NCBI GenBank assembly: GCA_019426215.1
Contig: CM033392.1
Location: 54,673,149-54,737,148 of the forward strand
Direction of reading: 5' to 3'
Source: Buddleja alternifolia
Lineage: Eukaryota > Streptophyta > Magnoliopsida > Lamiales > Scrophulariaceae
DNA length: 64,000 nt
Shown here: one piece after another, positions 1 to 10,352 of the stretch
Numbering within the stretch: the first letter of the stretch is position 1
Layout: every line of letters starts with the position of its first letter
The notes under the pieces: generated by a model
Databases searched by the model: none
What the model was told of the DNA's origin: nothing
What the model saw: only the letters and a program-made list of their open reading frames with translations
Position numbers and translations under genes: made by a program

Positions 1-29
1 ATATATGTCTATATATATGTATGTATGTA

Positions 30-205
30 TACACACACACCCATGACCTCAAATGTTTGTTGTTCAATGCCCCCTGTTACGGTATCATTGAAATGACCTC
101 TTGTTATATCCTATATATATATATACACACACACATGATGACCTCAACTGTTTGTTGTTTAATCCCTCTGTGCTGGTATTGAACTGACCTTTTGTTACCT
201 CCCAA
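30..205. repeat. Short tandem duplication plus TA/CA microsatellite at the 3' end of an intron
   Basis: Two adjacent, diverged copies of a segment of about 80-95 bp follow one another (about 30-117 and 126-205). Each starts with a CA repeat, continues with a 'TGACCTCAA..TGTTTGTTGTT' block and ends in 'GACCT.TTGTTA'. The second copy supplies the splice acceptor of the following exon. A TA/GTAT microsatellite precedes the first copy. Confidence 0.7.
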
Positions 206-206
206 G

Positions 207-594
207 GTATGGCGTCTCGAAGATTCGTGAATACTGTCTTGATGCAATAGCATGCAACTTTGAGACTTTCACTAAAATTCCACAGTTTCGGGCAATGCTT
301 CTCACTCTGCCACCTCCATCTGGAGATTCGACACTTCGAACGACTGCTCCAAGTGCTCCAGGAGCTAAGGCAAATACATCAGAAGGGAATCTTCTTGATG
401 ATTTGCGAGAGAAATGGCTTGAGGCTGAAGGTGCTGAGCTTGACAAGAGGGATGAAAGTGCACTAGTCTTTGACAAGCGCCTTGAGATGCTTATGCTTGT
501 GGCAGAGCAGGAGAAATGTGGTGAATCTGAATATACTCTTGAATGTTCCACAAGGACTGGAGGGATAGACACCGATATTTCTTATACTTTGTAA
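207..594 (+). CDS. Last coding exon of a conserved plant protein, probably BTB/BACK type (IBTK-like)
   Basis: An open frame runs from a splice acceptor (AG at 205-206) to a stop at 592-594. It encodes about 128 residues beginning [18 protein letters not shown], in which the first base of the exon completes a codon from an upstream exon outside the window. The helical start, in the pattern '[22 protein letters not shown]', resembles the BACK region that follows BTB domains. A charged stretch ([14 protein letters not shown], then [14 protein letters not shown]) follows. From memory this tail resembles plant ankyrin/RCC1/BTB proteins annotated as inhibitor of Bruton tyrosine kinase homologues, but that name is tentative. 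The exon is intact, with good coding character and no internal stops. The antisense frame over the same region is a shadow. Confidence 0.7.
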
Positions 595-906
595 TAAGCA
601 TTGGTACCATAGATATTTTAGTAAAACAGGAGAGGAAAGAAGTATTTAGTTTGGGTTGTAAAACCTGATGCTGGATAACATCACATGCATCTCATGGTTT
701 CACTTGTCTGCCATACTTGATGTCTGCTTACGGCTTCTGATTAGCAAACTATGTAATGACTGAAATTTGCAAAAAAGAAGAGATGGTTTGTCTTCAGATG
801 GTGTGATGAAGTATTGAATACTGATTGACGTCTAAATCAAAATTGTCAAGTGTTCGTTTCCTTTCAGAGATATTTCCTATTTGACTGCTGCTGCACTATA
901 GATTTA
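595..906 (+). other. 3' flank / presumed 3' UTR of the upstream gene
   Basis: Non-coding sequence follows the stop codon. It is presumed to hold the 3' UTR. I see no unambiguous polyadenylation signal and no other gene before the MITE at 907. Confidence 0.45.
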
Positions 907-1216
907 AGGGAAAATTATACACGGACCCCTCACTTATTGTGTAATTACCAAAACTTCCCCTCACTTATTGAAAATTACCAACACACCTCCTCATGCTAAG
1001 GGTTTATTACAACTACACCCCTTATGCGCTTAACAATTTTTACAATTTTATCCCCTGTGAACCTTACAAATGGACCATTGAGGAATTGTTAAACGCAGAG
1101 GGGGTGTAGTTGTAATAAACCCTTATCATTAGGAGGTGTGTTGGTAATTTTTAATAAGTGAAGGGAGGTTTTGGTAATTACACAATAACTGAGGGGGTCT
1201 GAGTGTAATTTTCCCT
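907..1216. mobile_element. Hairpin (fold-back) MITE with TSD GATTTA
   Basis: The two halves are near-perfect reverse complements over most of the 310 bp. It starts AGGGAAAATTATACACGGAC and ends with the complement, GTGTAATTTTCCCT. Arm blocks such as 'GGGTTTATTACAACTACACCCC' recur inverted in the second half. It is flanked by GATTTA at 901-906 and 1217-1222. There is no coding capacity. The transcript of either strand would form a long stem. The superfamily is not settled: TSD length and ends fit a MULE-like or similar MITE. It lies about 310 bp past the stop codon of the upstream gene. Confidence 0.85.
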
Positions 1217-1222
1217 GATTTA

Positions 1223-2971
1223 ATACCTTATCATTTCATCTAAGTTATGGTGTGTTACCGGTTCAATGGTAGGTTTATAGATCTATGTTTTAAAGTGTCA
1301 TTTTGGAAGGCAAGAGCAATCAATGATGTAGAGACCATTGCATGCATACTTGGAACGGTGTGGGGGTGACATCCCATCTATTCTCCAGGTTTATGTTTGT
1401 TTGTGAATTTTTTTTTCCATTGCAATTAATCCAAAATGTCTTTAGATCATACGAACTTCTTTCGTAAGAGAGGGTTCATAATGTCTCTCCACAATTTGAT
1501 AAAAGCACTCCACATTCTTTTCAAAGTAAATAAGGTTACTATAATGTTCTCAATAAATCACATAGAATTCTTTTCAATTTTAAATTAATTACCCCGTTTA
1601 AATATTTTTGATATGAACTTTTTTTTTGGTACAAAAATATAATAATACTAAACATAATTGCTCTTTTTCTCAATTATATTTTTCTTTATTTTCTTCTTTT
1701 TACTAATGTATTTTGAACACATAATGAGGTTACACAAATTATTGACACCTACCTTTTGTATCTATCCAATATATATAATAATCTGGTCATGGATATTCAA
1801 ACCCCGAATATAATTTCATCCAACGTGTTATAATATTATGTTACTCATTTGATATACAACCAATTTTGGTAATTAATATAACTTCAAATGGTCAAAAACT
1901 AGCAAAAAGGTAAAACTAATTATTGAGCAATTATACACCTAAAAAGAATGAGTGGACTCAATTTTACTACCAAGAATAATAGTATTCTGAATTTTTATTA
2001 AATTTAATTGAATATAATTGTCAATGTTTGCTCGATATGAATAACGTTTATTCTAACTTAAATTCAAACAAGTAAATGAAATTTTGCTATCTATTTTTTT
2101 CCTTATCCATGTTAGTTATTTATTACATTAAATTTTGATATCATGAACTATCGAATTAATAAATACTTATTTTTATATTTTAGTTAGATAATTTTTATCA
2201 TGTTATTAAATTTGTTTGTCAAATAAAATGATAAGGATTGCATGTAGTAGGCTAACGGGTATTTTTGTTTATATGATAAATTTAAATGAAAGTGGAGTGT
2301 TTTATCAATATTTGGAGTGCCTTTATCAATACTTGGAATGCCTTTATTAACTGATAATCTTTATTATCAAACTAAAATTACATGAATAGTGGAAGTAATA
2401 TTAACATTCTTTGCAAAACTAGGATTGTAAAATTGGGTGGAATCAGAAATGAAGTGCTTTGTCATTGCGATTAGATGTCACAAAACTCCTCTAATACAGG
2501 AGTCATGACAAAATACGTCCAACATCTTTTCTATAAGTATATTTGGTCATGTAACTTAACAAATTTTAACATATTTAGTCCTCTATGTTTGAATAAACAC
2601 ATTTAGTCCTGTACTACATATACATGTGAATTTTGGTCCTAAACGACGCACCGACCATTGTACCCTTGTCGGACCGACATCACGTGGTACACACCTATTA
2701 CCCCCAATAATCTGGATATAAAAAAATGGGAAAGAAAAAACACTTCACTATCCCCAAATTACACTAGTTTTGGACCTATTTGCTCATATGAATACTCAGT
2801 ATACTGAACTTATTATTTAATTTATTAGTGATATAACGTTTTCCCAATATTTTTCACATGATTTGATTTTTCATCTCATTTTATTCGGAGTTGGTGCATT
2901 AATTAGTTAAAAAAAATGATGCTACCTTCGTCACAAGCAATGTGTAATTTAGTGGAATAAAAAAAAAGTAG
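1223..2971. other. AT-rich intergenic sequence
   Basis: No supported gene. The stretch is A/T-rich with scattered homopolymers. Around 2535-2700 it contains text reminiscent of degenerate MITE arms ('TATTTGGTCATGTAAC', 'TTAGTCCTCTATG', 'TTAGTCCTGTAC'), but I found no matching inverted partner. It is best regarded as decayed repeat sequence. Confidence 0.4.
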
Positions 2972-2980
2972 TAAATGAAA

Positions 2981-3345
2981 GGGATAATTACATCTAAACT
3001 CCCTCACGACAGGCCCTATTACAAATTATTCCCCCAACTTTTTTTTATTACTCACAACCCCCCTCTAGTTACCAACTGTTTACATTCATCCACTGCCGTT
3101 AGGGTTACCCTAGGTTTCAGTTAACCCAAGACCTGGCTAGATGAAATTGCCCCTGTAATAAAAAAAATAAAAAAATAAAATAAAATAAAAATTTAATTTT
3201 TTATTTATTTGTCAAAGTGACTACATTCTTAGGACGATAATACCCTCAGGCGTGGAAAATTTATTACACTATTATATAGGGGGTCATTGATACCTTTAAT
3301 TCATTAGAGGCGTGTATTTGCAAATATAATTGTGATGATTATATA
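2981..3345 (+). repeat. Left terminal inverted repeat of the MULE
   Basis: This arm matches the reverse complement of about 8549-8913. Shared blocks include CTCACGACAGGCCCTA, TACCCTCAGG and TTACACTATTATATAGGG, and they run in the same order toward the interior. The arms differ by small indels and by homopolymer length. Confidence 0.85.
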
Positions 3346-3429
3346 GCCAATTTATTTTCGTTTTCTAGCTATTTTTAGATGTTGCATATATATATTTTCA
3401 TGTTTTTATCATTTTATACACCATTTCGA

Positions 3430-3615
3430 ATGGCTTCATCTTCCAACACATCATATATGAATGTACCCATATGGAAATATCGAAAAGAGAGATGCTAAAA
3501 ACTAGGTTGTGGGAAGGAAACTACAATATACGTTTCCAAATCAGCATCCAATCCGGGAAGGCTTTACTATCAATGCCTGCAGCACAATTTTTCGCATTGG
3601 TGTTTACCAATTTAA
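3430..3615 (+). pseudogene. GRF-type zinc finger relic inside the MULE
   Basis: An ATG at 3430 opens a 61-codon frame with one in-frame stop at codon 23 (TAA), ending at 3613-3615. The residues fit a GRF zinc finger: a C near position 22, GCG at 26-28, the invariant NPGR at 41-44, then YYQC and HW..C. GRF fingers have the form C-x(n)-CG...NPGR.F..C...W. Small GRF-finger ORFs are common in plant genomes, and I infer that this one is a side gene or captured fragment of the MULE. It is oriented opposite to the transposase. The in-frame stop and short length make it non-functional as it stands. Confidence 0.6.
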
Positions 3616-3928
3616 CATGAGGGAGTGATGTCTCAACATGGTCCGTCTACGCAAGGGGATTTTGAGGCTACTAGTAGCATTGCAAGGGAAGCATGAGTAG
3701 GAGGTGGAGTGAACATTGATTTATTGAACAAATTTCTAATTGTATACCTAGGTCTCTTTGCTTTGTTCATGGTATGCCAAATTTTGAATATATTGGCTAA
3801 ATAAGTTGAACTCTTAGTATATGTAATAAGTTGAACACATTCCAAACTTAGATTATCATACTTAATTATTCTAGTTAGAGTTAAATTATAATGTTAATTT
3901 GTACTATATTGAATAATAGCATACATTC

Positions 3929-5594
3929 TGTTGTAAATCCTGGTTCATGCACAGTGAAAACGAAAAATATATCTGGATTCACAAACGGATCACTTTTGGG
4001 TTTTAATGATTTTATAAAATAAAAAGATGAAATCAAATTTCATCGATTTACTAACCTTGTTGTAGAAAACAAAGAACTTGATCTACTTGATAACAGCAAT
4101 CTCGGATTCTTGCCTCTAGATATCATGCTGAAAAAAGCTTGAAGAAAAAATCCACCCTTTTTGGCTCAGAGTGAAACTGACGGCTAAGGAGAGAGGTAGA
4201 GAGAATTTTTCTCTTCTTTTTTTTATTGTCAAGTTTATTATGAGAGTCTTTTTCAACTAGGTCATGTGTATTTAGATAGGGTGATGGACTTCGAATTAAT
4301 TAATTCCTTGAGCCCATATACCCCATTTCACACGCTTATTTCAATCCTAGGTGGGCTAAGTTGACTTTCAACTTAGTCCACTTATTAATTAAGTCCAACA
4401 TATTTTAATCCAATTAATATATGATATTAATTAATAATCAACTAAATTAATTAATTTAATAATTAATTTAGGATATGATGAATATAAAAAATTAATCCAA
4501 TAATTTATTATTAATTTATTTCAGTTAATCTAATTAATTAAATAAATTAAACTTGTCCATCGAATGACAAATTACCTAATTTATGTTATTTGACAACGAA
4601 AGATTCTCTTCGCTTTAATTTCTTGAATGCACGACTCTCTAGGTTCGTCTCAATTAGAAATTGGATAAAATCAAGAATGTGAGTGTCACCTAGCCAGTCA
4701 CGTAGACTCATATCGAAGCCCAATTTAGATCAATATGAACCGTTTAGTCACAGACACCATGTGAGTATAAGCCCTTCACTATAACATCCCGATTGAGTGA
4801 GAGTTATGGTATGTGTCAAACTTACATGACTCGATGTTGTGCTTAGTAAATCATAGTAAGATGAAATTACTAAACTACCCTTTGTGTTCCACACAAGTTA
4901 GTTTTCCTACTTTGGCCAAAGACTTATAATTTCATTTACCTATGATTACATAGGACATTAAATCGTTTACTACTCGAGGTAATGAATCCCGTTTTGGCAA
5001 TCACCGAACAATTTCCACTTGCCCACCTGAACCGCACTTCGAGGTTGATCCCACCTATAGGTGAATTGGATTTAACTATTCTAATAACTCATTCAGTGTC
5101 ACAAGTACAATCTTCATGAATCCTCAGGTCTAAGGCTCACAGACACTATCGTGACCTGTAATTCAATCATCAACAGTAACCGAGTAAATACCCATGTGAT
5201 TAATTATGGCGAGCTGTGTTCAAATATATCAATTCCATTCATATATTTATGGCACAAGTTCCCACTATTCCGTAATGACCGTCTGACACTCTTTGTCAAA
5301 GCTTGCATCATACAAATCTGGTCATAACGTTCAATTAAGACTCTTTGACTTGCGAACCCTATTTAAGTTTTTAAAGGAACTGATACTTCTAGTGTCGACC
5401 TCCTAAATCCATGAGGAGTAAAAGCTCCCTCTTGATCACTCTGGACTTATATGTTCAATACTTTATTAATGCCATTAAGATGGATATGAACAAAATCAAA
5501 TGCCTTTTATTAATGAAAGATAGTTTGTACAACATCAAGCTAAAAGCCTTAAACCATCTAATTTCTTATTGGCATAGAGGGAATAATCCTAACA
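3929..5594 (-). repeat. Copia 3' LTR (1.67 kb)
   Basis: It starts TGTTG at the low-coordinate end and finishes CCTAACA at the high end, directly followed by a reverse polypurine tract (ATCTTCCACTTG) and the end of pol. It shares text with the other Copia LTRs in this window, for example the 'GGTCAACCTCGAAGT' block in reverse orientation around 5037-5053. Confidence 0.7.
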
Positions 5595-5639
5595 ATCTTC
5601 CACTTGAACTCAATGTCAATCGCTATGGTATCTAATACC

Positions 5640-6643
5640 CATCTTTTCCAGATGTCGTTTTGCAATGCCTGTGATAGTGGCTTGGTCAGTAGGTTAGCAA
5701 TGTTATTTGCTGAATCTATTCTCTGCACGGTGATGTCACCTCTTCCAATGATCTATCTAATGATGTGATATCTTCTCTCAATGTGTTTAGATTTGTTGTG
5801 AGACCTGGGTTCCTTATCTTGCATGATGGCTCCATTATTTCACAGAAGAGTGGTAATGGGAGCTCCATGCTAGGAACTGCTTAAAGTTCTGCCTCAAACT
5901 TTTTTACCCAAACAACCTATTTGGTAGCCTCTGAGGCATCCACGTATTTAGCTTCAGTGGTGGAGTCAGTAGTATGCTTTGCTTAGAACTTTTCCAAATT
6001 ACAGCTCTACCATTCAAAGTGAATACAAGCCCTGGGGTGGATTTGCAATCATCAACATCTGACTGAAAGTCGGAGTCGTTGTAACCTTCCACCTTAAGCT
6101 CCCTATCTCCATATGTTAAACACATATCCTTAGTTCTTTTCAAGTACTCAAGGATATATTTTACAGCGATCCAATGTTTTTCTCTCGGGTTAGCTTGAAA
6201 CCTACTTTACACGCTCACAACATAGGTAATGTTTGATCTCATGCATAACATATCATACATGAGACTCCCTACAATAGATGCATAAGGGACTCCATTCATT
6301 CTCTTTCGATCATCCTCACTTTGAGGACTCATCAATTTTGAGAAATGAAGTCCATGTCTCATGGGCAATAGGCCTCTTTTAGAATCTTCCATTCCTTGTC
6401 TTTCAGAACCTTTTCTAAGTAGAGGGCTAGGGAGAGCCCCATTTTTTTATTCGCTCTATCTCTGTAGATGCGAATTCCAAGAATATAGGTGGCCTCTCCT
6501 AAGTCTTTCATGGAGAATGTGCTTGAGAGCCATACTTTGACCAAAATCAATAGGCCAATATCATTTCCTATTAGTATAATGTCGTCTACGTATAAGAATA
6601 GAAATGATATTTTACTCCCACTAGTTTTCTTGTAAACGCATGG
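5640..6643 (-). pseudogene. Copia pol fragment: reverse transcriptase C-part and RNase H
   Basis: Minus-strand fragments in several frames spell the RT motif FLFLYVDDIILIGNDI (about 6620-6570), then SFSMKDLGEATYILGI and the SYLEKVL-like 'SLALYLEKVL'. These are followed by the 'GSLMYDMLC' block and the RNase H segment with 'GYNDSDFQSDVDD.KSTPG'. Stops and frameshifts separate the pieces. The order and residues are those of plant Ty1/Copia pol. The upstream half of RT is absent because the element is truncated at the MULE junction. Confidence 0.8.
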
Positions 6644-7967
6644 TACAACCCATTGTTCCCATCCAACCCTATTGCAGCAAGCAAGTAACCCCCAAAGGGA
6701 CCTTTCAAATGACACCCATCAAAACCTAAAAATGGGCTACACCCTTCTAAGTAACTATCTCTCAATGCTGAAAATCCCAAAAGAATATGTGAAACTATGG
6801 TTCATGAGGTATACTAGATGATGGTGCCTCAGGATCAACAGTTCATTCATCATCACACTACAATGTGGCTACACTATCGTTATTGGTCAACAATATCATT
6901 TTTGCATAGTAAGGCAACTTGGCAAAGGACTTAGCATAGCTACCCTTAACTTCTTCCAGGGCCTTATTCTTAGCCCTATAAATCTGCATGTAAGGAGACC
7001 TAATCCCATACCTGTCTAACTCATTCTGAATCCCTTCACTTTTTACCCTAGGATTGTTTAGCAAAAAGGGCTTCAGTTTGCGGGCCATCCAATCTACAGT
7101 AGCTTCTTTGGTAATATCATCTCTTATACAAGTATGTATTGCAACATATTTTTATATCTGAAATATCTTCTCATCAATAAGTAAAGAAACATGTATTTTT
7201 CATGGACAACTCTTAGTAGCACATACTGCAGCCACCTTCTTCATCTAATTTTTTTCCTTACAATGTTAAACCCCTCTTGGATGACAAAATCTTTCAAGTC
7301 CTTCCTAAACTCGTTAATATCCTCAAACGTATCACCCACATTAAGTGCCACATGCTCTAATTCATTGTGTATAAATGGTACACCTCTACTCAATGATCTT
7401 TTCAAAGGATCAGGAACAAACTCCTCATCAGAGGTTTTCAACCTGACAATGGTCATCAGACTGATATCCATCCAACTCATCTAACTCATAATCTGCTAGT
7501 AAACAGAATCACCATCCGAATCAGAGCTATCCTTATGGCGCCATGAGTCTATAGAACTTCCATCATTTGACACCCTATCTTCCTCTTCACTTTCATCATA
7601 TATTCCAGCACCCTTCGTTATCACCATCTTCCACCACAAATTCATTCTCACTCTCACTGTCCTGCCCAACCATGGATACAAACACATTCAAGTTCACATT
7701 CTTCCCAAACATGTCCATCACTTCTTCATCACTTCCAACATGTAGCCTATCTTTTGAGTCATGTAACTGAGATGTCATATTAAAGGTTATTGATTTTGGC
7801 AACCCAAACAGGGTCTTCACATTACTGACCATGACAATTATACCATGTCGGTCATGGTTAATGTTGGGAAGCTTACGCTTTTTGCCCAAGTAGTTCATCC
7901 TAAGCGTATACATTCCAGCATACCCTAACTCCTCATCAGGGTTCCCCCCCCCCCAAAACACATACAA
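6643..7967 (-). pseudogene. MuDR-type MULE transposase, broken
   Basis: This is a chain of minus-strand frames. At 7967-7600 there is an N-terminal region followed by an acidic stretch. At 7480-7241 is the plant MuDR N-terminal domain (DTFEDINEFRKDLKDFVIQEG). At 7088-6858 is the block that precedes the catalytic core (VKSEGIQNELDRYGI, YAKSFAKLPYYA). At 6780-6645 is the start of the catalytic domain (GFSALRDSYLEGCSPFLGFDGCHLKGPFGGYLLAAIGLDGNNGLY). At least two frameshifts and several stops interrupt it. The text stops at 'DGNNGLYHA', where Copia pol begins, so the C-terminal half with the remaining catalytic residues and any SWIM finger is missing. Confidence 0.8.
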
Positions 7968-8548
7968 TAATAAAACGACATTATTTAGTCTAACTACTAT
8001 AAATTATTGTAATATTTTAGATAAAGACATTATTAGCAAAAATCCTAAATATGCAAAATCGAATTGTCGAAATTAGATTTTCGTCACCCCAATTTTTCAC
8101 TCAAATCAGGTTCGAGATAAAATAAAAACAAAATATATTACAAATATACACCCTATTCAACAAGTATTTGTAAGAGTAAACACAAAATTTGACCTTCAGC
8201 TGAAGAATGACTCTGAAAATCAAATGAGGAGGAGAATGTTAACTCTGATCGTCCCTTAGATTGTGAAATCACACTATTTTGTAGTGGTTGAGAGCAAATG
8301 ATCGGTCAGAATGTGAGCGTTTTTCAGAGTTTTTGTTTGGTACAAAGCAAATCATGAGTTTTAGGTAATATAAAGATATCTGACAGTGAGCTGCATTATA
8401 GGGAGGGAGTCAAAGAGATAGAGAAGCTCAGAGGGCGGATGTCAGAGGGAGGGTAGATTTGTTAAAGTTTCTTGATTTTAGATTGGTTTTAGCAGGAATC
8501 AATACATAGATATTTTATCTACGGATTCAAAAGGGGGTATTTAGGTAA

Positions 8549-8913
8549 TCGCATAGTCATCAAAATTATATTTTAGAAATACACCCCACTAATGAATTAA
8601 AGGTAACAATGAACCCCCTATATAATAGTGTAATAACTTTGTCACTCCTGAGGGTATTATCGTCCTCAGAATGTGGTCAACTTCGTTCAAAAAAATTTGG
8701 AATTTTTTTTATTTTTTATATACTTATATTTTTTTATTTTTTTAATACAAGGGCATTTCCGACTTTTCGCCAGTTCCGTTAGCCAAAATTCCACTGTGAT
8801 ATAAGATTTTGGTAACTAGAGGGGGGTGAGTAATAAAAAAAATTGGGGGGGGGGGGGGGGGGGAGTAATATGTAATTAGGCCTATCGTGAGGGGTTTTGG
8901 ATGTAATTATCCC
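8549..8913 (-). repeat. Right terminal inverted repeat of the MULE
   Basis: This is the inverted partner of 2981-3345. It contains a run of about 20 G at roughly 8846-8865, where the left arm has only a short C run (CCCCC), so the homopolymer has expanded or is an assembly artefact. Confidence 0.8.
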
Positions 8914-8922
8914 TAAATAAAA

Positions 8923-9145
8923 AGTCAAAGATTATTTAATCGCAAAATCTTAACTATTTTACAATGATAATCTTTAAAAAATATATATAAATAAATAACT
9001 ATTAATAGTAATATAATCATTTTATGCATACTTTGTGGTGGATCAACTCTAAATAGTTGCATGGTTATAGGTGGGGGTAATTGTTAAAGAGTAACCATTT
9101 TATTATCCGACTGCACCCTTCATTCCATGGCCTTAATGCACAAAG
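8923..9145. other. Short intergenic stretch between MULE and LTR element
   Basis: AT-rich sequence with no recognisable gene or repeat. Confidence 0.4.
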
Positions 9146-9702
9146 TGTTAGGAATGGTAATATTAGAGCATGAAGAAAATAAACACGAAAAATTAAAGCT
9201 AAGCCTCTAAGATGACACAAGGATTTAACGTGGTTTGACAAACTGCCTACATCCACGAGCCAAAACTAAACTACATTTTTATTTCTTAGAGTAAATCAAA
9301 TAATTACAAGTTGAGAACTCCTACGTATAATAGTAATAGACTTGATACATAAGGAGAACCTGATCTAAATTGGAAACACAATCCTATTCTTAGACAATTA
9401 GGAAAAACAATCATAATACAAGTCGAATACTAAATCCAAGCCAAAACCACATAGAAAACACAATTCTATGCCTTCAAGCTTCAAATTTGGTGGTCAAACC
9501 CGTCGTGACCCACGTCAACCCTCTGTTGACCTGTAGTCAACTCTACATTGACTCGGCCAAACCCATGTTGATCGCGGTGAAAACCACTTTGACCACTATT
9601 AAATTGCCATTGACCATTCCAGGACCCTTTTTTGGGTTCTCTTTTCACTCAATTGACTTCTCCCAATCATTGGTAACAATGAATCTCTACAAAACCCCAA
9701 CA
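9146..9702 (-). repeat. Left (3') LTR of element A
   Basis: 557 bp with TG..CA ends. It shares the blocks 'AAGCTAAGCCTCTAAGATGA', 'GACAAACTGCCTA' and 'TAATTACAAGTTGAGAA' with the split right copy. Confidence 0.75.
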
Positions 9703-9882
9703 ATCTCCCACTTGAAGATTGATCAAAAAGTTCTTGAATTCTAGGGGTGTTAATCAAAATCGCAAAATTGCTAAACCGCCCTAATCCTACCCAAGCCGAA
9801 CCACAATTGGCGGGTTGAGGTTTGGATGGGTAAGTCTCGATTTTATTTTTAAAAGACCACAATTTTGCAATCATATTTGATC

Positions 9883-10212
9883 TTTCATTTACATAACTGC
9901 AGAAACCGCACATAACCACAATACATATAAATATATTTAAATATGCATCAATTAATCTTTTGTGTAGCTATTTTGAATTTTAACAATTATCAATTATTTG
10001 TATCAGTGCATCACATATTATATTGATTGTTTAATTATATAAATATATTTCATTTACATAACTGCAGAAACCGCACATAACCACAATACATATAAATATA
10101 TTTAAATATGCATCAATTAATCTTTTGTGTAGCTATTTTGAATTTTAACAATTATCAATTATTTGTATCAGTGCATCACATATTATATTGATTGTTTAAT
10201 TATATAAATATA
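9883..10212. repeat. 165 bp tandem duplication (two units)
   Basis: The unit beginning TTTCATTTACATAACTGCAG at 9883 starts again at 10048, and as read by eye the two units are identical across their length. It lies inside the hAT element, and the near-identity suggests a recent event. Confidence 0.85.
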
Positions 10213-10352
10213 TGAATATATACATATATATATAATAACAATAGATTACTATATATATATATGTATGAATAAATATATATATATATATATTAACAATAGA
10301 TTACTGTCTATATATGTGTGTGTGTGTGCACGCGCTTGTGTATGTGTTTATA
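10213..10352. repeat. TA/TG microsatellite
   Basis: Alternating TA runs followed by (TG)n, embedded in the hAT element. No coding content. Confidence 0.7.

Larger units (their letters stand above)
3929..6643 (-). mobile_element. 5'-truncated Copia LTR retrotransposon nested in the MULE
   Basis: Read on the minus strand, this is the 3' part of a Copia element: a pol fragment (about 6643-5640), a polypurine-like tract just left of it (5595-5606), then one LTR at 5594-3929. The LTR begins TGTTAGGATTATT and ends TTACAACA (minus strand). There is no second LTR. At about 6643 the sequence switches directly into MULE transposase. The LTR is related to those at 12336-13975, 21000-22595 and 42991-44700. 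Missing the 5' LTR, gag, protease and integrase, it is dead. Confidence 0.75.
2981..8913 (-). mobile_element. Mutator-like element (MULE) with long TIRs and 9 bp TSD
   Basis: The ends begin GGGATAATTACATC (2981) and end with the complement GATGTAATTATCCC (8913). The inverted arms can be aligned for about 365 bp each. Flanking 9-mers are TAAATGAAA (2972-2980) and TAAATAAAA (8914-8922), matching at 8 of 9 positions. Long TIRs and a 9 bp duplication are the hallmark of MULEs. This agrees with the interior, where a decayed MuDR-type transposase lies on the minus strand (6643-7967). The element also holds a GRF-zinc-finger relic near its left TIR and a truncated Copia retrotransposon (3929-6643). 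The transposase is broken, so the element is non-autonomous now. Confidence 0.85.

Noticed and set aside
907..1216. Candidate microRNA precursor
   Set aside because: The perfect, very long stem with flanking TSD is a MITE; no typical miRNA bulge pattern or known miRNA sequence is seen.
2535..2700. MITE-like half element
   Set aside because: Text looks like the arm of a hairpin MITE, but no complementary arm or TSD was found nearby, so it was not called as an element.
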